Assembly: GCA_023412475.1 (NCBI GenBank)
Contig: JAEYNR010000040.1
Coordinates: forward strand, 1-52,177
Reading direction: 5' to 3'
DNA: 52,177 nt
DNA from: Fibrobacterota bacterium
Lineage (GTDB): Bacteria > Fibrobacterota > Chitinivibrionia > Chitinivibrionales > Chitinispirillaceae
A model generated the notes under the pieces. It did not search any database. It was given only the letters and a program-made list of their open reading frames with translations, and was not told the origin of the DNA. Position numbers and translations under genes: made by a program. Positions 44,191 through 52,177 of this stretch are shown here, piece by piece. Positions within the stretch are counted from its first letter, which is position 1; every line of letters begins with the position of its first letter.

Positions 44191-45013
44191 CTTTACCCCA
44201 CACTGGTCTTCTTGTAAGCGGGAAGACCTGAAAGTTTATCTGATACACATTTTCGGGCATGCTTTCGAGTGCTTCAATTTTTCTAATCTTTTCACGGGCT
44301 TCCCTGATGATTTCAGTAACTTTCTTGAAACTATCGCTGGAAAGGCTTACCGATAAAGTTGAAATGTCCCGCTCTTCTTTAGAAAAGCGGGTTAACGCAT
44401 CGGTACCAAGCTCACTCATTTTAACCTGGAAAGCATGTATGGCAGCACTTTCCCATCTATCTCCGGTAGAAAGAAATCTTCCAACTGATATGTACCCATC
44501 GTCTGTTCTCTTGATTAACCCTGCTTTCTCCAGTACCTCCAGAGCCTGGTGTGTTTTAGTTTCGTTTACCGAAGGCTTTAGGAATGATCCCAGTTTCTTG
44601 GGCACAGAAAATTCTGGCATGATTTTTATCAGTTCGTAAAGTGCTATATAGTACCACTGCTCAAAGAGGTGAAATTTGTCTTCCGGAATACAGTGTTTCA
44701 TCTGCTGTCTGAAAGAGAGCAGATCGTTGTAGAGGTTTTCTTTTTCTAAATTATTCGTTGAGTTTTGGAACTTAACAAGGAGGACAAAATACTCCGCTTC
44801 GCGGTGACGTAAACCCAGCCAATCGATAAATTTAGGAAGAACCGATGGTCCGATACCCCGTGTACCTTTGAGAATCCGGGTAAATGTACCTGACTGAACA
44901 CCACATTTTATTGCTGCACAGCGTGAAGAATAATTACTGTTTTTTTTCTTCTTCTCAAAAAGAAAATCATGAATGAATTTCCGATAACAGGTATAGGAAT
45001 AGATAGTGTTCAT
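44177..45013 (-). CDS. TIGR02147-family protein (probable regulator)
   Basis: The 278-residue cytosolic protein shows the family pattern: YSYTCYRKFIHDFLFEKKKK, NYSSRCAAIKCGVQSGTFTRILKG, then FIDWLGLRHREAEYFVLLVKF, and a C-terminal half with FSKEERDISTLSVSLSSDSF. The N-terminal half looks like a helix-turn-helix. TIGR02147 is a large paralogous family in Fibrobacter, of unproven function. ATG 45013 makes an ATGA overlap with the upstream secreted-protein gene; a TTG at 45040 is less likely. It is likely to control its own operon. Confidence 0.88.
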   Translation of the reverse strand: MNTIYSYTCYRKFIHDFLFEKKKKNSNYSSRCAAIKCGVQSGTFTRILKGTRGIGPSVLPKFIDWLGLRHREAEYFVLLVKFQNSTNNLEKENLYNDLLSFRQQMKHCIPEDKFHLFEQWYYIALYELIKIMPEFSVPKKLGSFLKPSVNETKTHQALEVLEKAGLIKRTDDGYISVGRFLSTGDRWESAAIHAFQVKMSELGTDALTRFSKEERDISTLSVSLSSDSFKKVTEIIREAREKIRKIEALESMPENVYQINFQVFPLTRRPVWGKDEQQ

Positions 45014-45633
45014 TTTTTCAATATTCTGATCGGAATACAATTACTGTAAGCTCTTTTTTCCAACCTGCTCAGGGTCTCAAGCCCAATGCTTCTTCCATTT
45101 AACATAAAATATATATGATTTACTTTCATCTCGCTTTTGTTTTTTACACGCCAGTTTACCACAGAAGTGGCAGGAAGAATCACCGCTTCCACAGTTTCCC
45201 CCTGGTTGTTTTTAAAGGTGGCTTTAATAATTTTAAATGTGGAATTATCTGGAACCTCATTTAACGGAAACTGAAGTATTCCCATTGAAGCGCTATCGAT
45301 GTTCACATTTCCGGTATTTGACATGTAAATAGTCAGTTGCCTTTTTTCTTTGTCAATTGAAGCGCCGATTGAAATGTTAGCTACCGGAGAACCAATAAGA
45401 GCCTGCTCTATATCCACAGATGACCCATACTCACAGATTATTTTCCCTTCCTTGAAAGTACCGACCGAAACGCCATAAATAGTGATGCTGCAGTCATTCG
45501 CTTTCTTTGCCATTGTGATTCCAACTCCTGGAACAGCCACTGCATGTGCTACTAAAAACAGTATAAATACGAAACACACCTGACGGTAATGGCAGGTGTG
45601 TTTTTTTCCGAAGTTGCAAAATAGCCCGGTCAT
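45010..45633 (-). CDS. Exported protein of unknown function
   Basis: The 207-residue protein has a long signal peptide (about 1-36; basic start, then FVFILFLVAHAVA). The mature part is beta-rich (ISIGASIDKEKRQLTIYMS, STFKIIKATFKNNQGETVEA), somewhat like a cohesin-type fold, and ends with IYFMLNGRSIG then NCIPIRILKK, like a worn sorting domain (inference). The start forms ATGA with the serpin stop. A perfect 11-bp hairpin lies in its signal-peptide codons. Confidence 0.7.
   Translation of the reverse strand: MTGLFCNFGKKHTCHYRQVCFVFILFLVAHAVAVPGVGITMAKKANDCSITIYGVSVGTFKEGKIICEYGSSVDIEQALIGSPVANISIGASIDKEKRQLTIYMSNTGNVNIDSASMGILQFPLNEVPDNSTFKIIKATFKNNQGETVEAVILPATSVVNWRVKNKSEMKVNHIYFMLNGRSIGLETLSRLEKRAYSNCIPIRILKK
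45572..45607. terminator. Strong hairpin inside signal-peptide codons
   Basis: AAACACACCTG (45572-45582) pairs perfectly with CAGGTGTGTTT (45593-45603) with a 10-base loop. On the plus strand seven T's run from the stem end to 45607. On the minus strand it is followed by TTTCGTATTT. It may attenuate transcription between the serpin and the next gene. Confidence 0.5.
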
Positions 45634-46937
45634 GACTGCACCAGTGGATCATGAACCCGTCCCATAAATAAAATCGCGCCAGTCATAGTATCCCGTATCA
45701 GGAAGATAAAAGGACGATTTGCCACAAACTCTGGTGGGGGTGGGGACTCCACTGAAGTAGTTCTCATGATCACCGCTGTGGCAGCAGCAGCTTCAGTTCC
45801 TTTTTCATCAACTTTGACAAATGCTTTATGTAAGATATCATCAATAAAAAGACTGATACTACTGATGCCTGAAAAATCAGCCGACAAACCGAATGGTACA
45901 TTCATCCCCAGGTTTATAAAAGCCTGTTTAAGAGAAATGGATGGTGTGGTAAATTCAAATCTGGGAATACGTACAGATACCAGTCCCACTGAATCGAGAC
46001 CACTGGTAAGTTGACTAATGATCTCTGCTGACATGCTTTGTTCAAATTTATTATAAGTACCTGAATCGGGTAGTATCAGATCCATAGCCAGCCGGTTTCC
46101 TTTGTATGGAAGCTCAACGATACGGCAATTACCTGAATCATAATATAGAAGCTTTACCGGCTTCTCCCTTAGATTCATCATGGGAACAGTAGCATTACTG
46201 CCATCTAAACGGGTAAAAGTCTGATTGCTGGTATTTGCTTCCTCAAATTTAATCAACCAATCGGCAAGAAAATAAATTGCATTAGTTAAAACCAGTCTGG
46301 TCTCAGGAGTTATAGATCCCTCTGGAAGAAGATCATTAATGCGGTCACGAGTCTGCTTACTTACCCAATCATTAATAATCAACCTGGATGAATCAGGCTT
46401 ATTAATGAAATCAACTAAATTAATCCCGGCATCGTAATGCTTAGATAAGAGATCGAGAAAATTTACCTGCAACATCATTCCATTCTGAGACCATATACTG
46501 TTTACAATATTCAGTTCAAGATTTTCTGTTGCCTGGGAGTGAGTTTGGAGGCTCTGGTCCAGACCGTTAATTCCAGCATGAAAATCTTCACCATCCAAAT
46601 CCACCTGAAGCGCCTTACGGATCTGCAGATCAGTCTCACCTTTAGCACCTGCAGTGGTCATTCCCAATGCACTGGTTATGCTGTAAGGAGAAAAAAAGAG
46701 GTTACCATCTACTTTGGCAAGCTCTGAATACATTTTTACTGAAAACTGATTGATACTGTTGGCCTGAGAGGATATTCTGGGATCACTTTCGGGTATAAAA
46801 ACTCTGGAAACAAAGTCTGACTTTCTCACCGCAAAAGGAGCATCAACATCATTATTGTTATTGTCTGAAACTGGATTGTTATTGCACCCTGTTAAAATGA
46901 CAACACAGCCCAGGCATAAAAGTTTTTTGTAATCCAT
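45630..46937 (-). CDS. Serpin lipoprotein (serine protease inhibitor)
   Basis: I start at ATG 46937 (435 residues), giving a lipoprotein signal with lipobox LTGCN. The serpin fold is complete, with FFSPYSITSALGM, VNSIWSQNG, LTNAIYFLADW, HKAFVKVDEKGTEAAAATA (hinge), and RPFIFLIRDTMTGAILFMGRV. Counting from Gly as P15, the P1-P1' bond would be Thr-Ser, four residues before a PPPP run. The intact hinge suggests an inhibitory serpin that traps a protease at the cell surface. The gene heads a four-gene operon with ATGA coupling. Serpins are sporadic in bacteria. Confidence 0.92.
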   Translation of the reverse strand: MDYKKLLCLGCVVILTGCNNNPVSDNNNNDVDAPFAVRKSDFVSRVFIPESDPRISSQANSINQFSVKMYSELAKVDGNLFFSPYSITSALGMTTAGAKGETDLQIRKALQVDLDGEDFHAGINGLDQSLQTHSQATENLELNIVNSIWSQNGMMLQVNFLDLLSKHYDAGINLVDFINKPDSSRLIINDWVSKQTRDRINDLLPEGSITPETRLVLTNAIYFLADWLIKFEEANTSNQTFTRLDGSNATVPMMNLREKPVKLLYYDSGNCRIVELPYKGNRLAMDLILPDSGTYNKFEQSMSAEIISQLTSGLDSVGLVSVRIPRFEFTTPSISLKQAFINLGMNVPFGLSADFSGISSISLFIDDILHKAFVKVDEKGTEAAAATAVIMRTTSVESPPPPEFVANRPFIFLIRDTMTGAILFMGRVHDPLVQS

Positions 46938-47255
46938 AAGTTCCCCTAAAGCAAAATGTGAACAAACCAGCAATTACTATCTCTTATTAAGATATCTTAA
47001 ATAACCGAACAGATACAAGCCATGTCTGTATTTTTTGCTTCCAGACTGCGGAAGCATCTTCATCCGTATTATCCATTGATATTTTTGTAGTTACCATCTT
47101 ATTTTATTGTATTTTTTTCTTTTTTTTCATTTGTTTTGGAAGCACTCCTGGCATCATTATAATTAAAGCATTGTAACATAATTGAACGGATGCTTAAGCG
47201 AGTATTTATCAAAAAAGGGGCTGTCAGCAGAATACAGCCCCACATTGAGGGAAGT
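46938..47255. other. Intergenic region upstream of the serpin operon
   Basis: Very T-rich near 47090-47140. It should hold the promoter of the serpin operon and, at its right end, the terminator of the CBM21 gene. Confidence 0.45.
47211..47241 (-). terminator. Intrinsic terminator of the CBM21 gene
   Basis: GGGGCTGT (47217-47224) pairs with ACAGCCCC (47234-47241); on the minus strand the stem is followed by TTTTTT. It lies 15 bases past the stop codon. Confidence 0.88.
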
Positions 47256-48050
47256 TTATTTTGCAGATAATGCTTCTGATTCGACTACAGCTTTTTCTGC
47301 TTCAGGTTCTATCTTCTTTTTTGTTTTAACAGAAGCGGCTTTTGCAGAGGGTACATCCCACATTTCATTTTTGGCATTTGCAGATCCTGCCTTCTTTGCA
47401 GAGATTGACTGAGCAGACAAACAATAGTTATGTGAAAAATTGTTATCCCAGTATTGCTGGTCGTTAACCTTGTAAAAGAGTGCAAACTCAACATCTGAAT
47501 CGGTACTTAAACTTTGCTCTACCAGCCACACCTCAATACCGGACTGCATCGTCCAGGAATAATCCGCTTTAAGAGTTTTAAATGTTTCCCATTTGTCTGT
47601 TGAATAAATGAGCCCTACCTCCTTTTGATCACCAAGGTTTTGCACCGCTGCATGAACCCTCAATTTGGAATTTATCAGTGATGAAGCCCCATGCACAATC
47701 GGGAACTCTTTGCCGGTGATTACACTGAAACCACCCATAACCTGGGGAGCCTTGTAATTGAGGCTATTGTTGTTGTCCCAGAATTCTTTTCCATCCACAA
47801 AATATTTGACCGCAAAATCATGCTGAGCTTCACTGGCCGGAGCGATCCATTTTTCCAGCTTCCCGGGAAGCGATTCTTCAAACTCTGCCGGGATAGCGGC
47901 CCAGGCTGCATGATTTGTCCAAATAGAGACACTTTTCTCATAAGCGACATTTTTTACTATTACCTCATAATGTCCCTTAAAGCAGAAACTTCCGGCACCT
48001 GATGGAAAAGAGTTACAATACATGATACGCAATCCTACTTTTGAATTCAC
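47256..48050 (-). CDS. Protein with two tandem CBM21 domains
   Basis: The 264-residue protein has no signal peptide and so is probably cytosolic. Two CBM21 domains (about 20-105 and 120-217) each end in the signature WDNNxxxNY (FWDNNNSLNY; YWDNNFSHNY), with VKNVAYEKSVSIWTNHAAW and LGDQKEVGLIYSTDKWETF near their starts. An Ala/Lys/Glu-rich tail follows. CBM21 binds starch or glycogen, and in eukaryotes targets phosphatase PP1 to glycogen. Here a role on stored glycogen is likely. The start is GTG 48050 with GGAGGG upstream. The gene stands alone. Confidence 0.87.
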   Translation of the reverse strand: MNSKVGLRIMYCNSFPSGAGSFCFKGHYEVIVKNVAYEKSVSIWTNHAAWAAIPAEFEESLPGKLEKWIAPASEAQHDFAVKYFVDGKEFWDNNNSLNYKAPQVMGGFSVITGKEFPIVHGASSLINSKLRVHAAVQNLGDQKEVGLIYSTDKWETFKTLKADYSWTMQSGIEVWLVEQSLSTDSDVEFALFYKVNDQQYWDNNFSHNYCLSAQSISAKKAGSANAKNEMWDVPSAKAASVKTKKKIEPEAEKAVVESEALSAK

Positions 48051-48621
48051 ATCACCCTCCTATATAAGTTTTTCAATGAAAATGTTTAAGTAGATAAAAA
48101 AACCGAGATATTAAAAGCAGATTTTCAGCAAAGTGAGTTTTTGATCGGTTGTTTAATTGTCTGCAAAAAAAATGCCATCAAAAACGAATGCTCCTTTTTT
48201 GATGAATCCTTTAAACATCTCTTTTTATCCCCTTTTTTGACTACATCGTTGAATCTTTCATTGGAGTGCAGATTTTCATATTCGGAAATTTATACCTGGG
48301 CTTGAGAATGGTTTTGGCAAAGAGCTTACATGTTTGTTTTGTTTGACTTGACTGAAGTAAAATCTGGCGAATCTGATTTTATCTCTTGAAGATGAATGAA
48401 GTGTCTCTGAGATAATCTATAGCAGACAATAGTTATATACTTTTGGAATTTTAAAATTCAATTGTTTATCTCTTTTTAAAATTGACTTTTAAATGATTTC
48501 CTTAAAAATAATTATCTTGCATTTCATTTACAATATATTATCCTATATCAAAAGCTTACTCGAAAACAACTGTTTCAATGTTCGTAATTCATTCCAATTC
48601 AACCCTTTGCAGGAGGTTTTT
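48051..48621. other. Intergenic region between CBM21 gene and barrel pseudogene
   Basis: AT-rich, with divergent promoters for the two genes expected. A weak hairpin (CATCAAAA with TTTTGATG, 48176-48204) is the only structure noted. No gene is seen. Confidence 0.45.
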
Positions 48622-49213
48622 GTGTCTTTTAGAAAAATTATTATTTCTGTTGCTGCGCTTGCCATGTTAGTCTCTTCCGTTTCTGCCTACGATACTAAAG
48701 GTAAGTTTGGTATGGGAATAAAAATCTGGGGTACACCGGTTTTACTCTTCTCTAATATGAAAATTGGTGTATCAAATGGCTTTAGTTTGGAGCCTTCAGT
48801 AGGATTTCATCAGCTCAAGTTAAAACAGGCATAACAGATTACGATCCCTATGGTTATGAAGAAATTGAGACTGAAATCGAGACCAAGTTTAATGTTTGGT
48901 ATCCAATATCTCTGATTTCAAAATAATCCGCAAAGACAGATCTAATTTCCTTCTAAGAGCTGGTGTCGGATATTCCCGAGCAATGGCTAAGGAGGAATAT
49001 GATTATGATGATTTTAAAACTTCTTTGTGGAGTCTTGAAGTTAAGGCAGGATTTGGTGTGGAGCATTTCTTCACCGATCATTTCGGAGTATATGCAGGGT
49101 TTTTAAATGCATGGGCAATTTTTGGCTCTGAGGATTCTTATAATGACCATGTAAGCCTGCTTAGTCTGGGAAACCAGTTTGCCGAATTGTCTTTCAACTG
49201 GTATCTGCAGTAG
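48622..49213 (+). pseudogene. Frameshifted outer-membrane barrel-type protein
   Basis: A GTG start at 48622 has AGGAGG upstream and opens a signal peptide (FRKIIISVAALAMLVSSVSA). The first frame stops at 48834 (ending GFHQLKLKQA). A second frame continues the sequence (VKTGITDYDPYGYEEIETE) to a stop at 48924, and a third frame runs to 49213 (SNFLLRAGVGYSRAMA, FGVYAGFLNAWAIFG, ELSFNWYLQ). Joined, they give a barrel-type outer-membrane protein of about 195 residues. At least two frameshifts are needed, so it is a pseudogene unless the sequence has errors. A strong terminator follows. Confidence 0.75.
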
Positions 49214-49225
49214 AGAAGTTTCATT

Positions 49226-49264
49226 AAAAAGGTGAACCCGTTTTCGCGGGGTTCACCTTTTTTT
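49226..49264. terminator. Strong intrinsic terminator
   Basis: GGTGAACCCG (49231-49240) pairs with CGGGGTTCACC (49246-49256), preceded by AAAAA and followed by TTTTTTT. It works on the plus strand for the barrel pseudogene and, having T's on both sides, perhaps on the minus strand too. Confidence 0.9.
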
Positions 49265-49445
49265 CAGGTGTTTCAACTCCCCCCGAAATAAAACCGTGGC
49301 GCGCCGATTCCGAGCCGCCCTGCTTTCCTTGACGCGATCTGCTTCGCCGCCTTGAAATCCTGTGACTTTCGAATGCTTGGACATATCACCTTTTGGATAT
49401 GCCCGCGCTTTGGAAATCCCAGTCCTCTCAAGGAGGACTGGATAT
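49257..49445 (-). ncRNA. Candidate structured RNA (GC-rich, hairpins)
   Basis: This stretch looks clearly more GC-rich than most of the window, by eye. On the minus strand it forms CCAGTCCTC/GAGGACTGG (9 bp), a second hairpin GGGCATATC/GATATGTCC (with one G-U), then GC-rich sequence and the terminator at 49226-49264. It lies just past the stop of the large surface-protein gene, so it could be that gene's 3' UTR. A 65-codon frame within it is very basic and not convincing as protein. It matches no RNA I know (not tmRNA, SRP RNA, 6S or RNase P). Confidence 0.3.
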
Positions 49446-49481
49446 TTCAATTGTCAAATAATCGTCCGAATTATGCAAAAC

Positions 49482-52177
49482 TTACTTAATAAGAAAAATC
49501 TTTGTGCTGTTCTGATATTTCGCACCACTCAATTTTATTATGTATGCTCCCGACCCTAAACGACTGTGGTTCCAGTTGATGCTGTAGGTGCCGGCATTCA
49601 GTTGGCTGTTGGCCAGTGTTGCCACTGTCTGTCCATTAAGGTTAAAGAGCTTTATTTTAACAAACTGCTCCTCTTTAATTCCAAAATTTATCCTGATTAC
49701 ATTTAACTGGCGAGTGTTAGCCAGCAGAAAATTTCCTGCTCTGAACAGATTGCTGCCCCGCGGCAGAACCGATGTAGCCTCGAAAATAGGGCTGCTCTTT
49801 TCAAGGTTGCCGACATTATCCTCCGACTGGACATAAAACCTGCAGGTCGAGCCGGGAATAACAGCAACACGGAATTTATTGAGGTGTGTGCTGCCTGCAA
49901 AACTGAACGGCGCGTCATCCCTTGACATAAATACATTTGTGACTTTAACGCCGCTGCAGCTGTCTGCAGCCGAAAAGGTGACTTCAACAGTATCAGCCTT
50001 GACATATGTGGCTTTAATAGAGTTTGTGACAGGTGGATCGAAATCAAGAATGTTGAGGGCCTTGTTTGTGATTAAAGGTTTGTTGATATCAAATGTAATG
50101 GATGCTGTATTACTCAGCCTTGTGCCTGTCGGAAGATCAGGTTTAAGGCTGACAGTAAACTGCACCCACCCCTCTCCCTCAGGCGGATTCTGGTTTGGTA
50201 CAAGCTCTATGCCCTCAAACTCCCATGTAAGCACGTTGTTATTTCGCTTTGCAACACCAATATTGTGACTCATATTCCCGAAAACAACTGTGGATGCGTC
50301 AAAAACTGCCTCGTCAAGAGTGTCTATGACAACAATTTTGTAAGCCGGTGCTGTTGCCTCCTTTTTATTTTCGAAGAATATGGTGTAGGTTACAGGGGCC
50401 GCTGTAGCCACATATCCGCTGTCACCGTATCCGGCTGGGCCAGCCTTTGCATTTGGATCCCAGGAGGTGACCTTGCGAAGTGATCGCTCGTTTTTGTCAA
50501 AGCCGCCGTTTACGTAATCTTTCATTCCATCAACCATATTACCCATACAATCCATGATATCCTTGACCAGAAATGCCGGAGATGCGATGGTGCGGCCGAT
50601 TGAGCGCTCCACCTTCTCAACCACTTCCTCAGCCACCTTTTTTCCGACCGACTCCTTTACATAGAACTCCTCGTTTGTCTTTCTGTATGTCTGATATGCC
50701 GCATCCTTCACCATCTCCTTTAAATCGGTGCCCTGTTCATAGGGACGCCACATCTCGTAGCAGGAGTTTACCAGATAGTTACTGGCATACTCCTCAGCCA
50801 CTGCAGTTGCGACCCATGCAGCCGCTACCCAGATAAGGGGCAGAGCCATAGTGGCCTTGCGCTTGCCAAGACCGCTGAGGTCAGAGGTGAGAACTAAATC
50901 GATAGTGCGCATCTCGTTTGGTGCAAGACCTGAGACAAAAAAGAGCACGCTGTTTGATTCGGTGCCCGGCATCAGGGAATCTGCCGGGTATGTTACTTTG
51001 CCGCTGTCGAGTCTATTAACAGATGCAGATTTGATTCTGATGCCACCCTCTGTGTTAAAAGTCAGGAAAAACGAACCCGTGGGCACAGAGGAGTTGTTCC
51101 AGTAGGCCACGGTATAAAGGTTTGGCGGACCTACGCGAATATCTTTATTGCCAATAATTGATGTGGAAATCGACGGCATCTGCACTATCGCACCGCTTGA
51201 GAGAACGATATCGCCTGCACCTTCGGTTATCGGCTGGTCTACATTTCCGATGGTGACAGTTTTAGCGAAAGTATCCAGTCTGGTATTGAGAGGATTTGAG
51301 ATTTTTGTCCACGTAGTTCCGTTGTCCTTTGACAGGTACGCCTGAAGCTCATTGACATTGTTACCGTTAAGGAGACTGTCCGCATAGGTGAGAACAAGTG
51401 AATACTTCATAATGACATTTTTACTCTCAATGCGCCACCATCTGCGAACAGATGAGTGCATTTTCGGATGTGCGGCGGTCGCATACGCGGTCAAACTCAG
51501 ACTGTCGCACATTCCTTTGTCAACAATATTCATTGCGGCACAGGTCCCCTTGGAAAGCTTTTGTGAACCGTTGGCAATCCCGGCAATCTCCTGTCTGATT
51601 GTGCCATGGTTTATAATTGTGCCACTGCCGGACACTTCGCCCGCAAGGCAGAGCTCACCCCAGGAGGGTACTTCCAGAATCTTGCCTGTTGCCAAATCCA
51701 CATTGTTATTGAATCTCAAGCGCGCTCCTGCCCTGGCAACAGCTTGCTCTTTGCCGCCCTTAACGTCAAAATATGCCGTCGCATCAAATGTCCCGTCAAT
51801 AATCACAGGTTTCTCAAAGTTATAGATGTAAAGCCTGTTGCATATAAAAGTACCGTTGTTTTCTATGTCACCGTATGTGTAAGGCCAGAGTTCATTTTTT
51901 GAAGGGTTGTTTCGGACTATCCCGTTGTTTATGAATTTACCGTTAAAAACAGGAGTTACCCAGCCAAGTGTTCCGCTGTTTTGAAGTGTATCCCTAACTG
52001 TGACATCGCCGTTGAAAACTACATTACTGTTGGAGATGCTGAATCGGCCACCAAGAGTCACAGGACCATCTACTTTGATATCATTTACCGACGATGAGTC
52101 GCGGCAGACAAAGACTCCGACGTTAGTCAAATCTGTACGGTAAAAAGCTGTCTTCCCCTTTAAAGTAAGATTATGCC
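49482..52177 (-). CDS. Large exported surface protein, N-terminus cut by the window edge
   Basis: The reading frame stays open to the right end (about 898 codons seen), so the true start lies beyond 52177. The N-terminal part has beta-helix-like repeats (GTFDATAYFDVKGGK, GSGTIINHGTIRQE). A conserved-repeat domain follows (SWDPNAKAGPAGYGDSGYV, YTIFFENKKEATAPAYKIVV, NTASITFDINKPLITNKALN) as in DUF11-like surface proteins. An Ig-like domain precedes a C-terminal sorting domain (VKIKLFNLNGQTVATL, GTYSINWNHSRLGSGAYIIK, KIFLIK) of the FlgD-like/Por type. Export by a type IX-like system is suggested. The base composition looks GC-richer than most of the window, judged by eye. It ends 37 bases before the GC-rich RNA-like stretch. 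Confidence 0.82.
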   Translation of the reverse strand, partial: HNLTLKGKTAFYRTDLTNVGVFVCRDSSSVNDIKVDGPVTLGGRFSISNSNVVFNGDVTVRDTLQNSGTLGWVTPVFNGKFINNGIVRNNPSKNELWPYTYGDIENNGTFICNRLYIYNFEKPVIIDGTFDATAYFDVKGGKEQAVARAGARLRFNNNVDLATGKILEVPSWGELCLAGEVSGSGTIINHGTIRQEIAGIANGSQKLSKGTCAAMNIVDKGMCDSLSLTAYATAAHPKMHSSVRRWWRIESKNVIMKYSLVLTYADSLLNGNNVNELQAYLSKDNGTTWTKISNPLNTRLDTFAKTVTIGNVDQPITEGAGDIVLSSGAIVQMPSISTSIIGNKDIRVGPPNLYTVAYWNNSSVPTGSFFLTFNTEGGIRIKSASVNRLDSGKVTYPADSLMPGTESNSVLFFVSGLAPNEMRTIDLVLTSDLSGLGKRKATMALPLIWVAAAWVATAVAEEYASNYLVNSCYEMWRPYEQGTDLKEMVKDAAYQTYRKTNEEFYVKESVGKKVAEEVVEKVERSIGRTIASPAFLVKDIMDCMGNMVDGMKDYVNGGFDKNERSLRKVTSWDPNAKAGPAGYGDSGYVATAAPVTYTIFFENKKEATAPAYKIVVIDTLDEAVFDASTVVFGNMSHNIGVAKRNNNVLTWEFEGIELVPNQNPPEGEGWVQFTVSLKPDLPTGTRLSNTASITFDINKPLITNKALNILDFDPPVTNSIKATYVKADTVEVTFSAADSCSGVKVTNVFMSRDDAPFSFAGSTHLNKFRVAVIPGSTCRFYVQSEDNVGNLEKSSPIFEATSVLPRGSNLFRAGNFLLANTRQLNVIRINFGIKEEQFVKIKLFNLNGQTVATLANSQLNAGTYSINWNHSRLGSGAYIIKLSGAKYQNSTKIFLIK

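Noticed and set aside
48493..48621. Upstream extension of the barrel pseudogene to an ATG at 48493.
   Set aside because: The GTG at 48622 has an AGGAGG site and a proper signal peptide; the extension is AT-rich leader.
49253..49450. A 65-codon minus-strand frame in the GC-rich stretch.
   Set aside because: Very basic, no ribosome-binding site, no family match. The hairpins and terminator fit RNA or 3' UTR better.

Overview
The window looks like a chromosome segment of a Gram-negative, moderately AT-rich bacterium of the Fibrobacterota, perhaps near Chitinivibrionia/Chitinispirillum. The clues are a TIGR02147-type regulator coupled to a lipoprotein (a family expanded in Fibrobacter), a C-terminal sorting domain of the Por/type IX kind, CotH and PKD-rich surface proteins, and an Agl/Glt-like envelope motor. 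The placement is inference. I see no rRNA, CRISPR array or intact insertion sequence; there is one tRNA (Leu, TAG).

Layout. 1-3.1 kb: a secreted CAP protein, a stand-alone HisF with an altered active-site loop, an MFS transporter remnant, and three copies of a 44-bp palindromic element. 3.1-6.7 kb: an exported rhodanese and a CotH-type secreted protein. 7.1-27.7 kb: eighteen genes all on the minus strand, most overlapping or a few bases apart. They run from a MerR-type HTH protein through two outer-membrane proteins with coiled tails, two large TPR proteins (one a lipoprotein with a carbohydrate-binding-like end), a small exported protein, an ExbB channel, two ExbD proteins with a STAS protein between them, and a TonB/AgmX protein. 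They continue into a Wza-like exporter, a Wzc-like tyrosine autokinase and five glycosyltransferases. This is a TolQR/Agl-Glt-like trans-envelope machine joined to polysaccharide synthesis and export, and is the most interesting system here.

28.0-30.2 kb: murA (Asp at the position of the usual catalytic Cys), a lipoprotein and a DUF493 protein. 31.0-35.3 kb: a YhhN membrane protein, a three-gene NodB/NodC-like/TPR operon, and a DTW-domain tRNA-modifying enzyme. 35.5-38.9 kb: tRNA-Leu and tig-clpP-clpX, with an Asn in the ClpP triad and a clear terminator. 38.9-43.4 kb: a PKD/SGNH-hydrolase lipoprotein, a Nudix-fold protein with a damaged metal box, and an aldo/keto reductase with a ferredoxin tail. 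43.6-46.9 kb: a tightly coupled serpin - secreted protein - TIGR02147 - lipoprotein operon.

47.3-52.2 kb: a cytoplasmic protein with two CBM21 domains, a frameshifted outer-membrane barrel gene, a GC-rich hairpin-bearing stretch that may be a structured RNA, and the truncated gene of a large exported protein with a type IX-like sorting domain. Coordinates come from reading frames, ribosome-binding sites and stop/start overlaps. Functions are family assignments made by eye, without database searches.
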